A stretch of DNA of 64,000 bases from Desmodesmus armatus (Eukaryota > Chlorophyta > Chlorophyceae > Sphaeropleales > Scenedesmaceae): positions 124,001 to 188,000 of the forward strand of contig VIIQ02000163.1 of NCBI GenBank assembly GCA_007449985.2, written 5' to 3'. Below are positions 39,205-60,100 of the stretch, one piece after another. The notes under the pieces are model-generated. The model saw nothing but the letters and a program-made list of their open reading frames with translations, made no database searches and had not been told where the DNA came from. The translations under genes and the position numbers were made by a program. Each line of letters begins with the position of its first letter. Position 1 is the stretch's first letter.

Positions 39205-40449
39205 GCTGGGTGACAGGGGCACGCTAGCGCTAACAGCGCTGTTTGAGTTCTGACTATGCTGTGTTACATATGCTGCACTGTGTTACATATGCGCTCCGTG
39301 CACAGCACGCATGGGAGGTGCAGGACATGGCGCACGCGGGGCGACATGCCAGCTTGCAATATTCAGAGTTTGTGTGACTCAGCCCATGGCTGCCTTGTGT
39401 CATTGGTGATGTTTGCAGCACTGCCCATTCTGTGGCCCTGTGATTGGGTCACATATATAGTATCAGTTGCAGTACGTGAAGACATGCAGCCTGCAAGCGA
39501 GCCAGGGGCACGCCCACATGTAGCAGGGTGCTTGCCCTGGCATTGGCAGGACATTGTCGAGGTTGGCAGTGGTGAAGTAGCTTCTTGGAGGCGGGCATTC
39601 ACAATTGGTGTGTGCACATGTTTTATATGACATTATACTCAGTCGTAGGCTCGATACACACACCAGCAACAGCAGCACTAGCAGGTCAGGAAATCACCGT
39701 GATCATCATCAGATAGACACGGTGTCTGATTGTGTAAGCATCATATTATGAACATGTGCATGTATGCCTTCTCAGCCTGTGTGCATTGATATATAGGGTG
39801 AGGCTGGAGCTGCAGCCTGCAACTGGGTTTTCAAGGCGTCATTGTGTTGAGGGTGTGTCTGTGTGTGCTTTTCCAGGGATCATCCCTTAGTTAGCTGCAG
39901 GCGCCGACCTGCATGTGGTTGCTGCTTGTGCTACCAGCGTGTGGCCCAGGTTTTTTCGTTGCTGGTGCATGGTTCAGTATCGGCGTCAGACACTCCGAGT
40001 GGGCCACACTGTTTCTGAAGCCTGTCACAGAGTTGCAGGACAACTGGTAGCGACAGTATGGTACCTTCCATGCACCCTGGTCGGTACGCCAGCAGCACAA
40101 TTAGACCTTGGGGATCGGCTTGTGCCACAGCTGCTGCACAGAATGCCTTGAGGCTGTTGCTGTTTGCTTGATCAGAAGGTGCTCTTCAGTGTCAACTGTG
40201 AGTAGGCCTCAGCAGCAACCTGCAGCCACACACCTGATTTCACACACAGCCACCAACCGCCTTCACATCTCTGTCATGCCCACTGTTGCGCCTGTGGCAA
40301 TCCTTGGGGTGTGTGCAGTTGCGGCAGGGCTATGTGTGTGGGTCCTGTTATCTGACCGTTATGTGACCGACAATGTTGTGGCCGCTGCCGTCGTCTTCAG
40401 TACAACGTTGGAGAATGTCTCGAGGAGGGCTGCGTCTGTGGGTGTGTCT

Positions 40450-40471
40450 GGGTTTAGGGTTTAGGGTTTAG
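40450..40471 (+). repeat. interstitial TTTAGGG telomere-like repeat
   Basis: Three units of TTTAGGG in a row. Similar shorter runs of the complement occur at about 17182 and about 45895. Confidence 0.85.
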
Positions 40472-42672
40472 ACATCAGACCACACCTAGGGTGTGTCTGC
40501 AGCACGGGGTGCTCGCAGGCCCCAAAGCAGTCATGCAGCCACAGATATGTGCACATGAGTGATCTAGCAATGTTTGGCAATGCCTTATCTTCAGTACGCT
40601 TCAAAGGCAGGCCAGGTAGGCATTTGTGCTGCCCTCAGGTAGTCTCTGGTTCTGCTTTTCCACACTGCAGCAGCATGGGGAGGCCGCACACCACTTACAG
40701 TTACAGTTGCAGTAGTTCGAGGCTTGTGTTTTTGAGGCTAGTATCCTGCATGCTGGCTTTGTTACATGTATGTATGTATGTATGTATGAATGCTGTCTGC
40801 TGTGATTGCATGACAGCTTGTAAGTCTGGGGTCAAGTTGGGAGATGCGGGTTTGTGATCGGCCCGCCTCTCAAGGTCCCAGATCTGTTGCTTGAGTCATC
40901 AAGACTCGCAGTGCCCTGTGCCATTGTCCAGGCAGCTGGTGGCAGCAGCAGTTATGCATTTACAACACACCATCACGTGCTTCAAGTTAATATTGTTTTA
41001 TTGCTACTATCTTGCCTGGATGTTACAGCAAGGCTTCAGCACTGGCACCAAGTGTCAACCAGAGGTTTCTCTGCAAGGTGCAGCGTGGATCATGGACCCC
41101 TCTGCTAGATGAGGGGTGTGTTGTCCGCTGGCCTAGCATAGCTTGATGCTGTGACAACAGCAAATGGCACTGAGTCGAACTCTGCTGGATCTGCTTACAA
41201 GGGTCCAGCTTGTGATGCGGCATGCCATACAGAGTCTGTACCATTAGTCTAGTATATACCTTACCTATCGCAGATTCTATCTTGCTATTACGGCTATCTA
41301 TGCTTCACCACACACCGACATCACCCGCTGTTGCCGACAGCAGTGATGGGCTCTGAGCAGTCTATGCTGTGGTAGCATGGCATCATTGAAGGGCTAGTGG
41401 TCTGGGAGACATGGCAGTGTTGAGTGTGTTATGAACTCATTCATTGGGTGCCACGCGGTGACGGTTGAATGGCGGTTTGTGTTGCGCACTGCAGTTGACG
41501 CCCGTCAATTCCGCCCCTGAGGGGCCCTCTGTGCTGCGGGGCTTTCAGTTCGAGTCTGCTGTTGCTTGCCTTGTTGTCGAGATGTGCCTGTGGATTTGCT
41601 CTTGGAGTTTGATCCATCAGCTTGGTGCATTATGGTCGCTGCATAATGTGGGCTAGGCAATGCCATATGCAACAGCTCCAAGGTCACACTGTGCAGTCGC
41701 TTGGGTGACACTTTACTAGAGCAAAGTGGTGTACACGTCTGTGATGTTGAAGGTAGGATGACTGACTGCCAGCTGTGTACGGTGGGACTCCCACCGTGTG
41801 TGCTGACCATGTGTGCTGCAGTGCAGCACACACGGTTGCAGCTGCAAGGAGTGTGCGAGCGTGCACAGCAACAGTAGGGTCTTGCGGTGTATTTCCCATC
41901 CCGGCACACTGGTGTATCATACACTGTGTGAGACCGGCTAGTGGCACTAGTTTGAGCGGCTGCGGCATGCTTTGATGGGATCTCTGTTATGTATTGAAGG
42001 GAAGGGATAAAAATGTGCTGAGGTGGGCATGACCGGTAGAACAACTGGGCAAAGTCTTGCTCTACGTCAATGCGCAACACCAAGACTGACGCATGGGTTG
42101 GTACTTTGATGAGATCTCCTGAGGGTGTCTGCCAGAGGCTGGATGATCCCCTTCCATACAGCTGTGAATGCTGCCAGGCGGCCAGGGGGGAGGGGCTGTG
42201 GCCGATGCTGCATTTGAGTGTGGGGTCCGGGGCCGACCCAGTCATTGGCATGCATTTTGAAGGTATGATGTATACTTGAATTTGTCTGCAGCATGGCTGC
42301 AAGCGTCATTAGCAAAAGGGTGTTAGTGAAGTCGACAATTATTTGTCTCTCTGTTCTGGAGGAGAGGTAACAGCGGAGGCGATATTGCAGTTGGGCACCT
42401 GTAACCAATTCCTGAGTGATTACACCCTGCATGCATGTGGTCAAGGCCCGACAAAGTGAGAGTGCACATGTGGAACCCCATCTATTGAGTGTATGCAGGT
42501 CAAAGTTCCCAACCGTTGAATTGGTTGCACGCGGTGGGCCACTCTGCCCAGGCCGCACCAATGGACTCCAACAGAACCAACGGAATCCCGGGGTTTCCAA
42601 TGAGAGTGAAACACAGCGGCTCCAGCCCGAGTCAAGAGCATTGCTGGGCTGGCTTGATAATGTGAAGTTATA

Positions 42673-43065
42673 ACAGTACAGTACAGTACAGTACAGTACA
42701 GTACAGTACAGTACAGTACAGTACAGTACAGTACAGTACAGTACAGTACAGTACAGTACAGTACAGTACAGTACAGTACAGTACAGTACAGTACAGTACA
42801 GTACAGTACAGTACAGTACAGTACAGTACAGTACAGTACAGTACAGTACAGTACAGTACAGTACAGTACAGTACAGTACAGTACAGTACAGTACAGTACA
42901 GTACAGTACAGTACAGTACAGTACAGTACAGTACAGTACAGTACAGTACAGTACAGTACAGTACAGTACAGTACAGTACAGTACAGTACAGTACAGTACA
43001 GTACAGTACAGTACAGTACAGTACAGTACAGTACAGTACAGTACAGTACAGTACAGTACAGTAAA
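42673..43065 (+). repeat. long (TACAG)n pentanucleotide array
   Basis: About 78 near-perfect units. It runs directly into the body of a SINE-like element (GGACAGAGTCCCAACCTCGG) at 43066, so it looks like the expanded tail of that element. Neither strand contains a stop codon within the array, so long frames here are artefacts. Confidence 0.95.
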
Positions 43066-43110
43066 TGGAGGACAGAGTCCCAACCTCGGCATTAGCCAGC
43101 GAAGTATACA
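43066..43110 (-). mobile_element. SINE-like element, copy 2 (truncated body)
   Basis: Only the tail-proximal part is present: GGACAGAGTCCCAACCTCGG and TAGCCAGCGA, joined to the long (TACAG)n array. Confidence 0.6.
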
Positions 43111-43802
43111 ACACATATCACTTTACTTAGTAATTTATTCATGACGCAATCGGTAGCCACCTGTCGTACCCGTGAAAGAGTCACTGCATCAGCATCATTT
43201 ACCGTTGCTGGCAGCAACCCGGGCCAGCATGGCTGGCAGCAGCATCCATAGCTACTACTACTTTACTGGGGGCAAGGCCTTGCCAACCACGTTGCAGCAC
43301 ATGGCCAGCGAGCCAATCTAGGCTCATGCGACATCCTTCACTTCGTAGACCAGTCTCTCAAGACAGGTCGAGCAATTCCAGGCTTCTATGTCCCACAGAT
43401 GTGCTGCAAGAGCCACTGTGCTGCTGCAGACCGTGATGACATGACACTGACGATCAACCAAACGAAAGATATGTTGCAACCGTACCAATGGTTCAACTCG
43501 GGCCGGGGGTGTGACCACTAACTTGGAGCCTTGGTGGCCTCTTCAGTCCTTTGAAACACATAACTACCACAACCGGCACCTCACACACTGTGTGCTTAGT
43601 GGCTGAGCATGGCAACCCCCCCCCCCCCCCCATGTGCCATGCCAATGCACCTGCAGTACACTACTGTATCGTGCACTGCACCAGTGGTGCAAATTTGCAC
43701 TTCAAACCCCTCGCAGGAAGGTGCTGGCACCATGCAATTGACCGGCCTTGCAGCAGAGCTTCGTGCGCACTCGAGTTACAGTCAAGATCCAGTGTAATGC
43801 AA

Positions 43803-43950
43803 AACAGTACAGAACAGTACAGTAATTGGGGACAGGGTCCCAACCTCGGCACTAGCCAGCGAGCATTGGGCTCATGAGGGTGCCCAGAGGGCCTACTTGC
43901 GTACCCCGCTCTCTTAGGTCAGGTGTGAGGGCGATTGAAATCACCACCAA
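43803..43950 (-). mobile_element. SINE-like element, copy 3 (near full length)
   Basis: A short TACAG run, then GGGACAGGGTCCCAACCTCG, CACTAGCCAGCGAGC, CTCATGAGGGTGCCCAGAGG, GCGTACCCCG and TTAGGTCAGGTGTGAGGGCG, ending GATTGAAATCACC. It is intergenic and is the best sequence for building a consensus. Confidence 0.7.
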
Positions 43951-44448
43951 CCCAGCCGTCAATTCCAGTAGCACCCCACCAATTGATTTCAGTGGGGGGC
44001 TCAGCACCACCTAGTGCCAGCCCCCGGCAGGAGTCTCAGACACTCTGATCGATGGTAGGCGCTGCCGCACCTCTCGCAGTAGGCATGGATTGAAAAAACA
44101 GCGCTCCAATTATTACGTCACATGCAGATGCCCAGTGGGCATGGCATGCCAATGCATCTGCAGTACTATACCATATAGGAAGTGGTGCAAATTTGCACTG
44201 CAAATCTCGTTGAAGCAAGACGCTGCCACCGTGCAACCCGCCTCGCAGCTGAGCTGCATGTACTCTCAAGTAAATAAGGTAACAGTCAAGAAACAGTATG
44301 AATATGCCAAAGCAGCGATCCAAGTATTATGTCAGAGACAGGCGAAGATATCCCAAGGCCCAATCACTGGCATCAGTACCGTACTGCTACGGCGTAGCAG
44401 TGACTGCTGACACCGTATTTGTAACTATGTTGCCTGCATCATGCGGCC

Positions 44449-44486
44449 ACCACCACCACCACCACCACCACCACCACCACCACCAC
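44449..44486 (+). repeat. (CCA)n run followed by its complement
   Basis: About 12 CCA units and then CTGGTGGTGGT, which could fold back on the end of the run. Confidence 0.85.
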
Positions 44487-46295
44487 TGGTGGTGGTAGCA
44501 GCAGCAGTGCGGCAGCAGCAGCAGATACAGTGTGCCACAGCAGCAGCAGATACACTGTGCCATGGCATGCCGCACTGCAGCATGCAGCCAGACCGTCGGG
44601 TTGCTGAGCCTTGTTTGGCCCACAAAAGGGTGATCACCATGAGCACTGCCGGTCCCTTATCCAGTAACAAGCTAGTAGTACTACAGGGCTTGTGGAACAG
44701 TCAGCCCCACTTTCATGAAAGGGTTGATCAACCCTGCCAGCTTCCGAAGAGGAAGATGTTGTGCGGGCATCGGCCAGGAAGCTCTCCTGATCGGCGATAG
44801 TGCCAGGGACCCAGTGCACCCCGGCAGCGCCGCCCGCGGTGGCACCCTTTGAACCTGACTACCGTCTCCACAAGCTGTTTTACTCAACACCATAATCTTT
44901 GCCACCCGGCGGCACATGTGGCACATCTTTCAGATGTACCAGTGGCATGTTAGTCATCACAGTATGGGTAGAGTATTCAGCAACATCAAACATCAAGGTT
45001 GACAATCACCCAATCGTGTACTGCATCCTCGATCCCGGGCAGAGTGCTCTGAAATCCGATTGCTGCTCGGAGCACCGATCTGCACAGCATCGTGCTGTGG
45101 AACACAGTGTGGAACACAGTGTACCATTCAACATGAGTTGGCCAATATGGTGTGTGCTGTCTCAGCGGCATTTCAAGCCTCACATTCCTCTGCCATAGTG
45201 AGCTTCAGGCATGGGGAGACCCCTTGAAACCTTTTGAAAATGGCAAAGGGGGGTAGCTGACTCAACCGGCTCCGAACCGGCTCCGGCCAGTAGCCACCAT
45301 AGTTGTTAGAAGCCATGGCTGGATATGCAATCAGCATTTCTGCTCGTACATGCCAGGCCGTGAGCAGAAACAATCATAACCCCACATATACTAAACCCTC
45401 AACCCTACAACACGTAAAGCATGGGTGCAGATGCAGCCCTTGCGCTTCAAACTGACATGCGTACAAGTGTTGTACGTCATCTCCCATCGTAGCACACCCT
45501 GTTGGGTCCCCAACAAGTGTGCTGCAAATGACACAGACAAGCCACTGGCCGGGCCCTCAGTCTGGCGGCGGCTCCAACCGTTACTGTTGTTGAACAACAG
45601 CTCCTTCGCAACACCGCCTGTCTACGGCTTGCTGGCGTAAGCAAGGATAACAGTTTGTAGTAAGCAGCCTGTGTGACAGTCATTGTGAGGTTAAATTCCT
45701 CCTGATCTTATGCTGGTCACCACGCATCATCAGCTGTCGGCTAGTGCAGCACAATCTTTGGCGTGGCGCCCAGATGTCGGGCGCGCCAGCAACAGCGAGG
45801 AGCACATCAGCAGTATCGACAGTACTGCAATTCTGAAATATCTCTGTATGCAGCGCTACAGCAGCTGCAGAGGGCACAGTCATACCGCGGCGGTCCTAAA
45901 CCCTGAACCCTAACCGCCAGTCCAGCAAGTACACAGTCACCTGTTTGTAATCTGCAAGCCTCGACTCCAGGCGGCCGATGTTCTGCCAGGATGCGAGCAT
46001 AGGGAGGCTGCAAGACCGATACAATCCAGAGCATCCCAACCCCGTCAGCAACGAGATCAACTCACGTTGTAGCAAAAGAGAAATGGTAGGACGCGCCACC
46101 GAACAGCCCCCAGCGGGGCTGTTCACAGCACATCGGGCTCGAACGACGACAAGCAAAAGAGCAGGTGCTGAAACCATTCTGAAAGCACAAGCGCCACAAT
46201 CAGTGAGAACAAAATACAAAACATAATCCCGCGCCCATGAATGCAAGTGTCCAGAAGGAAGGTTTCGCTTATCTTCAAGCGAACGACCTCGGATA

Positions 46296-52749
<6,454 letters not shown>

Positions 52750-55700
52750 CTGCAACGGATTCAAAGAGTATGTACAGGTCGAAGTGCCTTGACAATACTG
52801 GATGCAGCTGCCCTTCAGAAGGAATTGATGCGGAGCTCGAAGCACTGCGTGGGCATATTTGAAGCAGTGGCAGCTGTGTATTTGCTTGCGATAAGCAGAA
52901 GAAATACGTATGTATGGCTGGGACATGCAGTGCACAGGCAGAAGGCCGGGGGCAAGCGGCTTGCCTCACTCTTGCGGTTAAGCTTCAGAATTTGCCTTCT
53001 AAATTTTGCACGTGACCCTTTGAAGCTGCTTTCAAGGTCAGAAGCAGAAGCATATGCGCCAATTTGCAGCGTTCCCAGCAAGTGTGCCGCTGACTCTGCC
53101 ATGTAATTGGTCAAACCGTACAGCAGCATTAGTTCTTATATGCGGCGAATGAGGAGCAATAGATCGCCTGAAACCGCCCTTGTGATTCCAGACATCTGCA
53201 ACAAATGATGTCGCTGCATGTGAACGGTGCATGTATTAGTACACGCCAGTACACGGGTTCAGCATGCCATGTTCATTGTCTCCTTTCGAAATTGTATATA
53301 CTACTGTCCACCACCTCTCCTGTCCAATCTGCTGTACCGAACGCCCCCAAGAGGCAACCTACTTTGCGAAGATCTATGGACAGGTAGGCTGACCTACCAG
53401 CTGCAGTCAGTGTAGAAGGGCTGCAAGTCTCTGATTGGGCGGATGGCTGCTGAATACGTGACGGATTTGTCAAAGTACCGCTGAAGAATCCACTGACTCC
53501 CTGTTGACGTCGGTAGCACTGCACTGCAGCAGGACGTTCCTACTGCCAACAGACTAGTGCACGGGGGGGGGGGGGGGGGGGGGGGGGTTCTACCTATTCT
53601 AGGCCACGGGGATCTGGCACTGCCACTGCTGCTGCTGAAAACTTTTTCTTGATGTAAGGGGCATATCCACATAGTGGTGATATGAACTCGGCAATGCAGC
53701 TCACAGCAGATCGCCTGGTCAAGCCAGGACCAGCACCAGACCAGAAAGCCGGTTGGAATCCCAGTGCGAACAGACCCAGGAGCGCCCGGCTCCTTTGAAG
53801 CCGTCACCTACAGGAACCCAGCAACACACATCTTGGTGTTCAAGTCATGCTCACAGCCCATACCAGCAGTCACACTCTGGCAAGGCATCAGTAAGCAGCA
53901 GCTGCTACATAACAACCGGTGACAAACCCAGCACATGTTGGCAGCTGCGCGCTGCACATCACCAACATCATGTTGCCGGGCAAGTACCTGGTCACAAGAC
54001 AATGGCTAGTATCGACTGAAAGCATGCATGCATGCCTTGCAAAGATGTCTCACACCAAACTTGATAACAAGGTTCACATGCACAACCAAACATGGTGAAG
54101 TCACATGCACATGTTTTTTTTTGTTTTACCAGGGGGGGCGTAATCCCAGGGACATGCACATGTCCCTAGAACCCTCTGTACATGCACCAGCCTGGTCTGT
54201 AGTACAGACCGGCTGTGGTGCTGACTGACTGCCGGAATCAACAACAACCCAGCACATACTGCCAGTGTGGCACACCTTACCCTTAACATGGGAAATCGTG
54301 CATATTTACGGCAGTGTGTGCACGCAAAGGGTACCCAGCTCCTCAATGCCTGTTCAAGTCCCTCGATTGCCCAACTTGCAGCCTGCACAGGCCAGTAACC
54401 TGCACCTGACACAAGCTCAGCCGTGGCCAGAGCCCTAGAGTAACCCCACTGTCCAGACACTCACCCCATGACGCACACATGCAGCTGGCAAGGAATGTTG
54501 CGTGGACCAGACGACATGCACCGTAACAAAATTGGCATCGCAGACATGTCAGACTGCAGCCATCATACCTGACCAGCAGCTGACCCATGCCGCCATACTG
54601 CGGCAGTCCTACATGCTAAATTGAAAACGTGCCAGCCAAGAGGGCATGGACATCCAGGCTGCAGCTCCATAGCTGTAGCAGCTGCTATGATTCTGGAACA
54701 GCTGCAGGCAGTGATGCTTGAAAAGTGATCCACTGCATTCCAGTGGTAGACGCGCTGTGTACACATGGCATGCGTACCCTGATCCTGTGCGGCACAAATG
54801 AGACCCTGTAGGCGCAGGCAGGCCAACTGCACCCACACTGAAACGTTTAGAGTCTGACAGCTGCTTGAACACCTAGATACACGGTGTGTAAACCACTGCA
54901 AAGAAAGACATACAGCTCAGCATGTAGGGCATACAGCTACATACAGCTACAGGTGCAACCTTGAAAATTGTTGGCCCCATACAGACCCCACGCTCAGCAT
55001 TCGGAATGCTGCATTGGGAATGCTGCATTCGGAATGCTGCAACCACTAGCAGGGGGCACCCGCGTCACTATCAGCACGTCAGTTGCAGACCCATGCAGCA
55101 TGATGCCTACAGCCAGGACAGCGTCAATGTTTTCTTGGCCCCTTTCCTTGCGCCACCAACACTGCTTCCAGCAAAGTTTGCTGCCCCACCTGCTGCAACC
55201 ACTGGCTGATAAAAATGCTGTGATGTGTAAGAGGCCCTCTGGCCTCACCAAACTGCCCGTTACCCTGCCAGCAATGCAATGGCGGACTGTCTGCATTTAC
55301 CTCATCAAGAAAGATCTCTAGATTATCTAGGGCTTTACACCCGCGTGTGCACACTAAGGATCTGTCACCAACAACACAACTTGCACATCAGGGCACCCCC
55401 TGCAACATGCCCTCTCGCGGTGCACTTGTGCAAACCATATATCAGGCACAGAACACCCAGCATGGTGTTCACCGGACGTGCTGCATGCAGAGATGCTCCC
55501 ACATCCTCATGTGTTAGCGTGGGTGCGTGGTCGACACACAACTGTGTGTGCTTGACCACCACAGTTGCTTGCTTTTGAAAAGCCTCCTATGGACACACAC
55601 ATAGATGCTCTCCACCCAGCTTTGGGTTGGTAAACCAATGACTGGCCCATTCAAGCCAGTGTTTTGCAGCAGCTGCTCTGCATGTCACAGCAGCTGCACT

Positions 55701-56298
55701 GCAATCCAGACGGCCTGAATACCACTGTGACATGTTATCAAGCATTGGCCTGTAAGCATTCCAGAACACGCTCAGCCCAGCTTCTGCACTGCAGCCTGCA
55801 GTCCAGGCGGCCTGGACAACTGACTGGGCACGCATGGGTTGACCCTGAGCCTGTAACATCACGTGGTATGATACCACTGAGTGGTCTGGTATGATACTCA
55901 GTATCACTTGAAGCGGTTGGACCTCACTCACTGAGTGTGCAGAGCTCTGCACTCGAGTCTGCAATGCTTCAGCCTCACATCAGCAGAACGCTGGCGCGCC
56001 GCTCGTGACAAGCTTGCACTGAAAGGCGTCACGCCAGTGGGCTCTATGGTAGCGGCGCCCTTGGCTGGAGTTGGTCCCACTGACGTGGCACAATGCTGAG
56101 GTGCGAACTCTGCTTGCCTTCCTTCTCCTACAGCTGCCCTGAACTGCAGTACCTGACCGAGATCAGCTAACTCCGAATGACGTGGCGCTGCACCAAGGCT
56201 GCAGACGCTGTATGGCTCCGTCAGTGTTAGGATCAGGGAGGCTTCAGCTGCACTGAACTGCAGTATCTTGCTGCCAGCAATCGGATCAGCTCAGTCAG
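52750..56298. other. spacer between paralogues 3 and 4
   Basis: A minus frame from 53102 (MAESAAHLLGTLQIGAYASA, then FRRQILKLNRK and a GTGAGG donor) looks like a possible first exon. Its phase does not fit exon 52673-52749. A poly-G run lies at 53563-53587. Nothing else is supported. Confidence 0.35.
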
Positions 56299-56907
56299 TC
56301 AGTCAGTAATGCTGCCGAGGCTCTCCATTAGAAACTTTCTATAGTCGTTCTGCTGCCTTGCCAGCTGCTGTGTCGAGTCCACCCTGTCACCCAGCCCCAC
56401 ACACGGCTCATCTTTGTCAGGGCTGCTGCTGCACGCTGCTGCTGCTGCTGCTGAAGAGCCCAACCCCTGGGGTGCCTTTCTGCTGGTAGGGCTGGCTGTA
56501 CTGGTATGTCTGCGGGTGGGGCTGCTGCTGCGAACGGCAGCAGCGGCAGCTGCTGTCCGACTGGTCACTGCGGAGTGTCCTGCAGCGTGTCCTGCTGCAA
56601 TGGGTCGCGCATGCCTGGGGCTCCGGGGTCTCCTACTGCTGCTGCTGCTGGCTTTGGAGGGGCTGCCACCAATCCGGATGCTGGTAGCCTCAAGCCACCG
56701 GTCAAAGCTTGCTGTGTTAAGACTCTGACTGTGACTGTAGCTGTGGCTGGTTGTCAACGGCAGTGATTTGAGAGCTCTGCTGCCGGGGCTGCTGCTGCTG
56801 CTGCTGCGTGTGAACCCTTCGCCGCAGGTTTGAGCAGAGGAGTTCTTGTAGATGAGCGTCCCTGGCTCAGCAGTCCACGGCGGCCGCTGCTGCTGCTGCT
56901 GCTGCTG

Positions 56908-56976
<69 letters not shown>

Positions 56977-57112
56977 TTGAGTTTGATGTTGGTGCTTCTG
57001 CAAAGCATGCACCGTCAGCTTCTGCAAGCGCTCCTGCGGTTGCTGCTGCTGCTCCAATGGTTCCAGCTGCCGCTGCCGCTGCTGCTGCTGCTGCTGCTGC
57101 CGCTGCCGCTGC

Positions 57113-57198
<86 letters not shown>

Positions 57199-60100
57199 AG
57201 TTGAGCCCCTGAATCTATCCATGCCCTCTTCCGCCTCAGCACATGCCTCACAAACAGTCTCAAGGCTACGCTCAAGGCCTGTACGTGCAGCAGAATGTGC
57301 GCTGTCAAATCCCGAGCTGCTGCTGTATGGGAGCTGCCGCAGCGGCTGCTGCTGCTGCTGCTGCTGCCGCTGCTGCTGTTGCTGCTGCTGCTGTGGGTGC
57401 CTCTGCTGCTCCAGGTACTGTTGAAGGGCTTCGGCCTGCTTCTCCAGTACCTGGTGTTCACCGATCGGTTGGGGCTTTCCAGGCTGGACAGCTGCACTAT
57501 CGCAATCAGAGTCTGATGCACGGCTGCAAGCCTTGCGAGCAGTAGTACCTGCTAGCCTACTGCCCCCACTGTGCTTGCTGTTGCTACTGCTACCATATGC
57601 TGCTGAGAGAGCGGCCAAGGGCGGCAATGCAGCACCTGTGGCCCTTGTTTCAAGGGGTCGAAGGGGGAAATAAGACAGGACGGTTTCGGCGCTGCTGCTG
57701 CTTCTGGCTGCTGCTAATGCAGTCTCGATGGAGAGGGTGCGGGCTGGCTGGTGGCGGTGGGGAGGGGACTCGGCTGCTGGCATGCCACACTCGCCTGCGC
57801 ACAGCAGCAGCAGCAGCAGCAGCAGCGGCGGCATGAGGAATTTATAGGATAATCAGGCCAGCCTGTTGACTCCTTAGCCTTCGGGAGCTTAGGTGCTGGT
57901 AGAGGGCCTTCCTGATTATGTGGGCGTGTAGCAAGTATGATGCTGTGCTGCAAATCGCGGTTGTTGCAATCATGCAGAGCCCTTCTACACACCATAACGT
58001 GTGTCAGTTATTTGTGGGTAGTGCAGTGACTTCCAATGGAATGGTCACAGCTGGTGGTTCCACAGATGGAAATATCGCACTCTCTGTTGCAAGGCTGCTT
58101 GCAGTTGCAATGCAAGGGTCTTGCTTCCTGGCCCGCTGGCCTCCCACCAAACGCCTTCCAAGGCGTGGCAGTGACTGCACCCTCTCCCAACGTCCTCACT
58201 GCAACAATCCAAGAGCAACACCTCTGCCGACAACTCAAGGTCACCTTCTGCCAACCACCACTTCTTTTTGAAAGTCAACAGTAACTATTCAAACTACAGC
58301 TTGTTCAAACACTTGAACCACCCACCAGAGTTCCTGAAGGATGGGAGCTGTGCCACAGTGCCGCCAGTGCTGCCACCAGCAGATCCACCCCCGGCATCTG
58401 CGGCACCAGGCCTCAAACTGGCTGCTGCTGCAGCCAAGTGCCTGGGGGCCCAGCCCTGTGTAGGGCCAGGGCGTGCTGTTGCATCCATGTTGGTGTTGTG
58501 ATGGGGGCCGAGTTGTGTGTCAGTGGTCGGCTGGGAGCCTTTGGGGGTGCCTGGAGAGCTTGCCATTGCTAGCAAGCCTTGGCAGGCTTCCAGCTGCTGG
58601 CTGAGCTTGCTGTGCCTCTCCCTGCAGGTGACAGTACAGTGCAGTACTCAGCATGCGGCGCTACAGTACAGTACAATCCACTACAGTGCAGTGCAGTACA
58701 GTACTCAGCAGGTGACTGTACAGCGCAGTACTCAGCATGTGATGCTACAGTACAGTACAGTACAGTACAGTACAGTACAGTACAGTACAGTACAGTACAG
58801 TACAGTACAGTACAGTACAGTACAGTACAGTACAGTACAGTACAGTACAGTACAGTACAGTACAGTACAGTACAGTACAGTACAGTACAGTACAGTACAG
58901 TACAGTACTCAGCATGTGACATGTCAAAGGTTCGATACAGAGGTGAGGATCCCCTGAAGATAGCCCATTGTTGTGCAGCTACTGTGGCTATGTCGCGACA
59001 TGTACTGGCATTTTGCGTGCACTGCAAGCTGTGCCTCTTGCATACGCTGGTCTCTCTATGGAACTAGAATTCCCTGGATCCCCCATAGATTTGGAACCAG
59101 TGCTGCCAGCAGCAGTAATGAGCGTTTCTTGTTCTGCCTGCAGCCTCTGCTGGCTCGTGCTGGGAATGACATTCCTTCCGCAAGGGGACGGAGGTATCAG
59201 ACTGCATGAACCCTTGGCTCGCTGGGTAGTGCTGGGGTTTGGGAACGCCCCCCCACAATCAGTGTACTGTTTTTACTGTACTGTACTGTACTGTACTGTA
59301 CTGTACTGTACTGTACTGTACTGTACTGTACTGTACTGTACTGTACTGTACTGTACTGTACTGTACTGTACTGTACTGTACTGTACTGTACTGTACTGTA
59401 CTGTACTGTACTGTACTGTACTGTACTGTACTGTACTGTACTGTACTGTACTGTACTGTACTGTACTGTACTGTACTGTACTGTACTGTACTGTACTGTA
59501 CTGTACTGTACTGTACTGTACTGTACTGTACTGTACTGTACTGTACTGTACTGTACTGTACTGTACTGTACTGTACTGTACTGTACTGTACTGTACTGTA
59601 CTGTACTGTACTGTACTGTGTCAGACTGAATGGGAAAATCCCGCTGCTTTGAGCGCCACCAAAGCCCAGAAGCTTCGCTCACTTTAGGGCACTTGCTGCA
59701 CCCTCTGCTCTCTTGGCCCTTGCCAAAGCAGCATCCAGCTGCTGCGAGAGGTTCGACACCTCATGCTGCTGCACGACGAGCTCAAAGCCCTTCTGGCTGA
59801 GCTTCTGCTGCAGCAGTGACAACTTCTCCTTGTACTTCTCTGTGCGCTGGGTGACTGACAAGGTCTGCTGTGTGAAGTCCTCATCTTTCTTTGCAAGGAC
59901 ACCCTGAGGCAGTCAAACAGTGTACAGGCAGCAACAGCAGCAGCAGCAGCAGCAGCAGAACGAGTGAGATCTTCTACTTGTACTGCTCCATGTGAAGGCC
60001 TCATCTTCCTTTGCTATGGCGCCCTGAGACAGCTCACACATTTGCGACGGCAGCAGGAGCAATAGAAGCAGCAGCAGTGGGGCAGTGCATGAGTGGGGTG

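Larger units (their letters stand above)
39205..46295. other. 7-kb spacer rich in repeats; no supported gene
   Basis: Between paralogue 2 (+) and paralogue 3 (-). It holds an interstitial telomere-like run, a TATG run near 40766-40789, the long (TACAG)n array, SINE-like copies 2 and 3, and a (CCA)n run. A 265-codon minus frame at 41505-42302 has no domain, repeat or splice support. TGTAA at 39733 may end paralogue 2. Confidence 0.45.

Noticed and set aside
41505..42302. 265-codon minus frame
   Set aside because: No recognised motif, no splice partners, and composition like the non-coding surroundings. Length alone is weak evidence here.
42067..43116. 349-codon minus frame and other long frames through (TACAG)n
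   Set aside because: The pentanucleotide has no stop codon in any frame on either strand, so frames stay open automatically. There is no other coding signal.
58968..59687. 239-codon plus frame through (CTGTA)n
   Set aside because: Same artefact as at 42067-43116. The region is an intron of coiled-coil paralogue 4.
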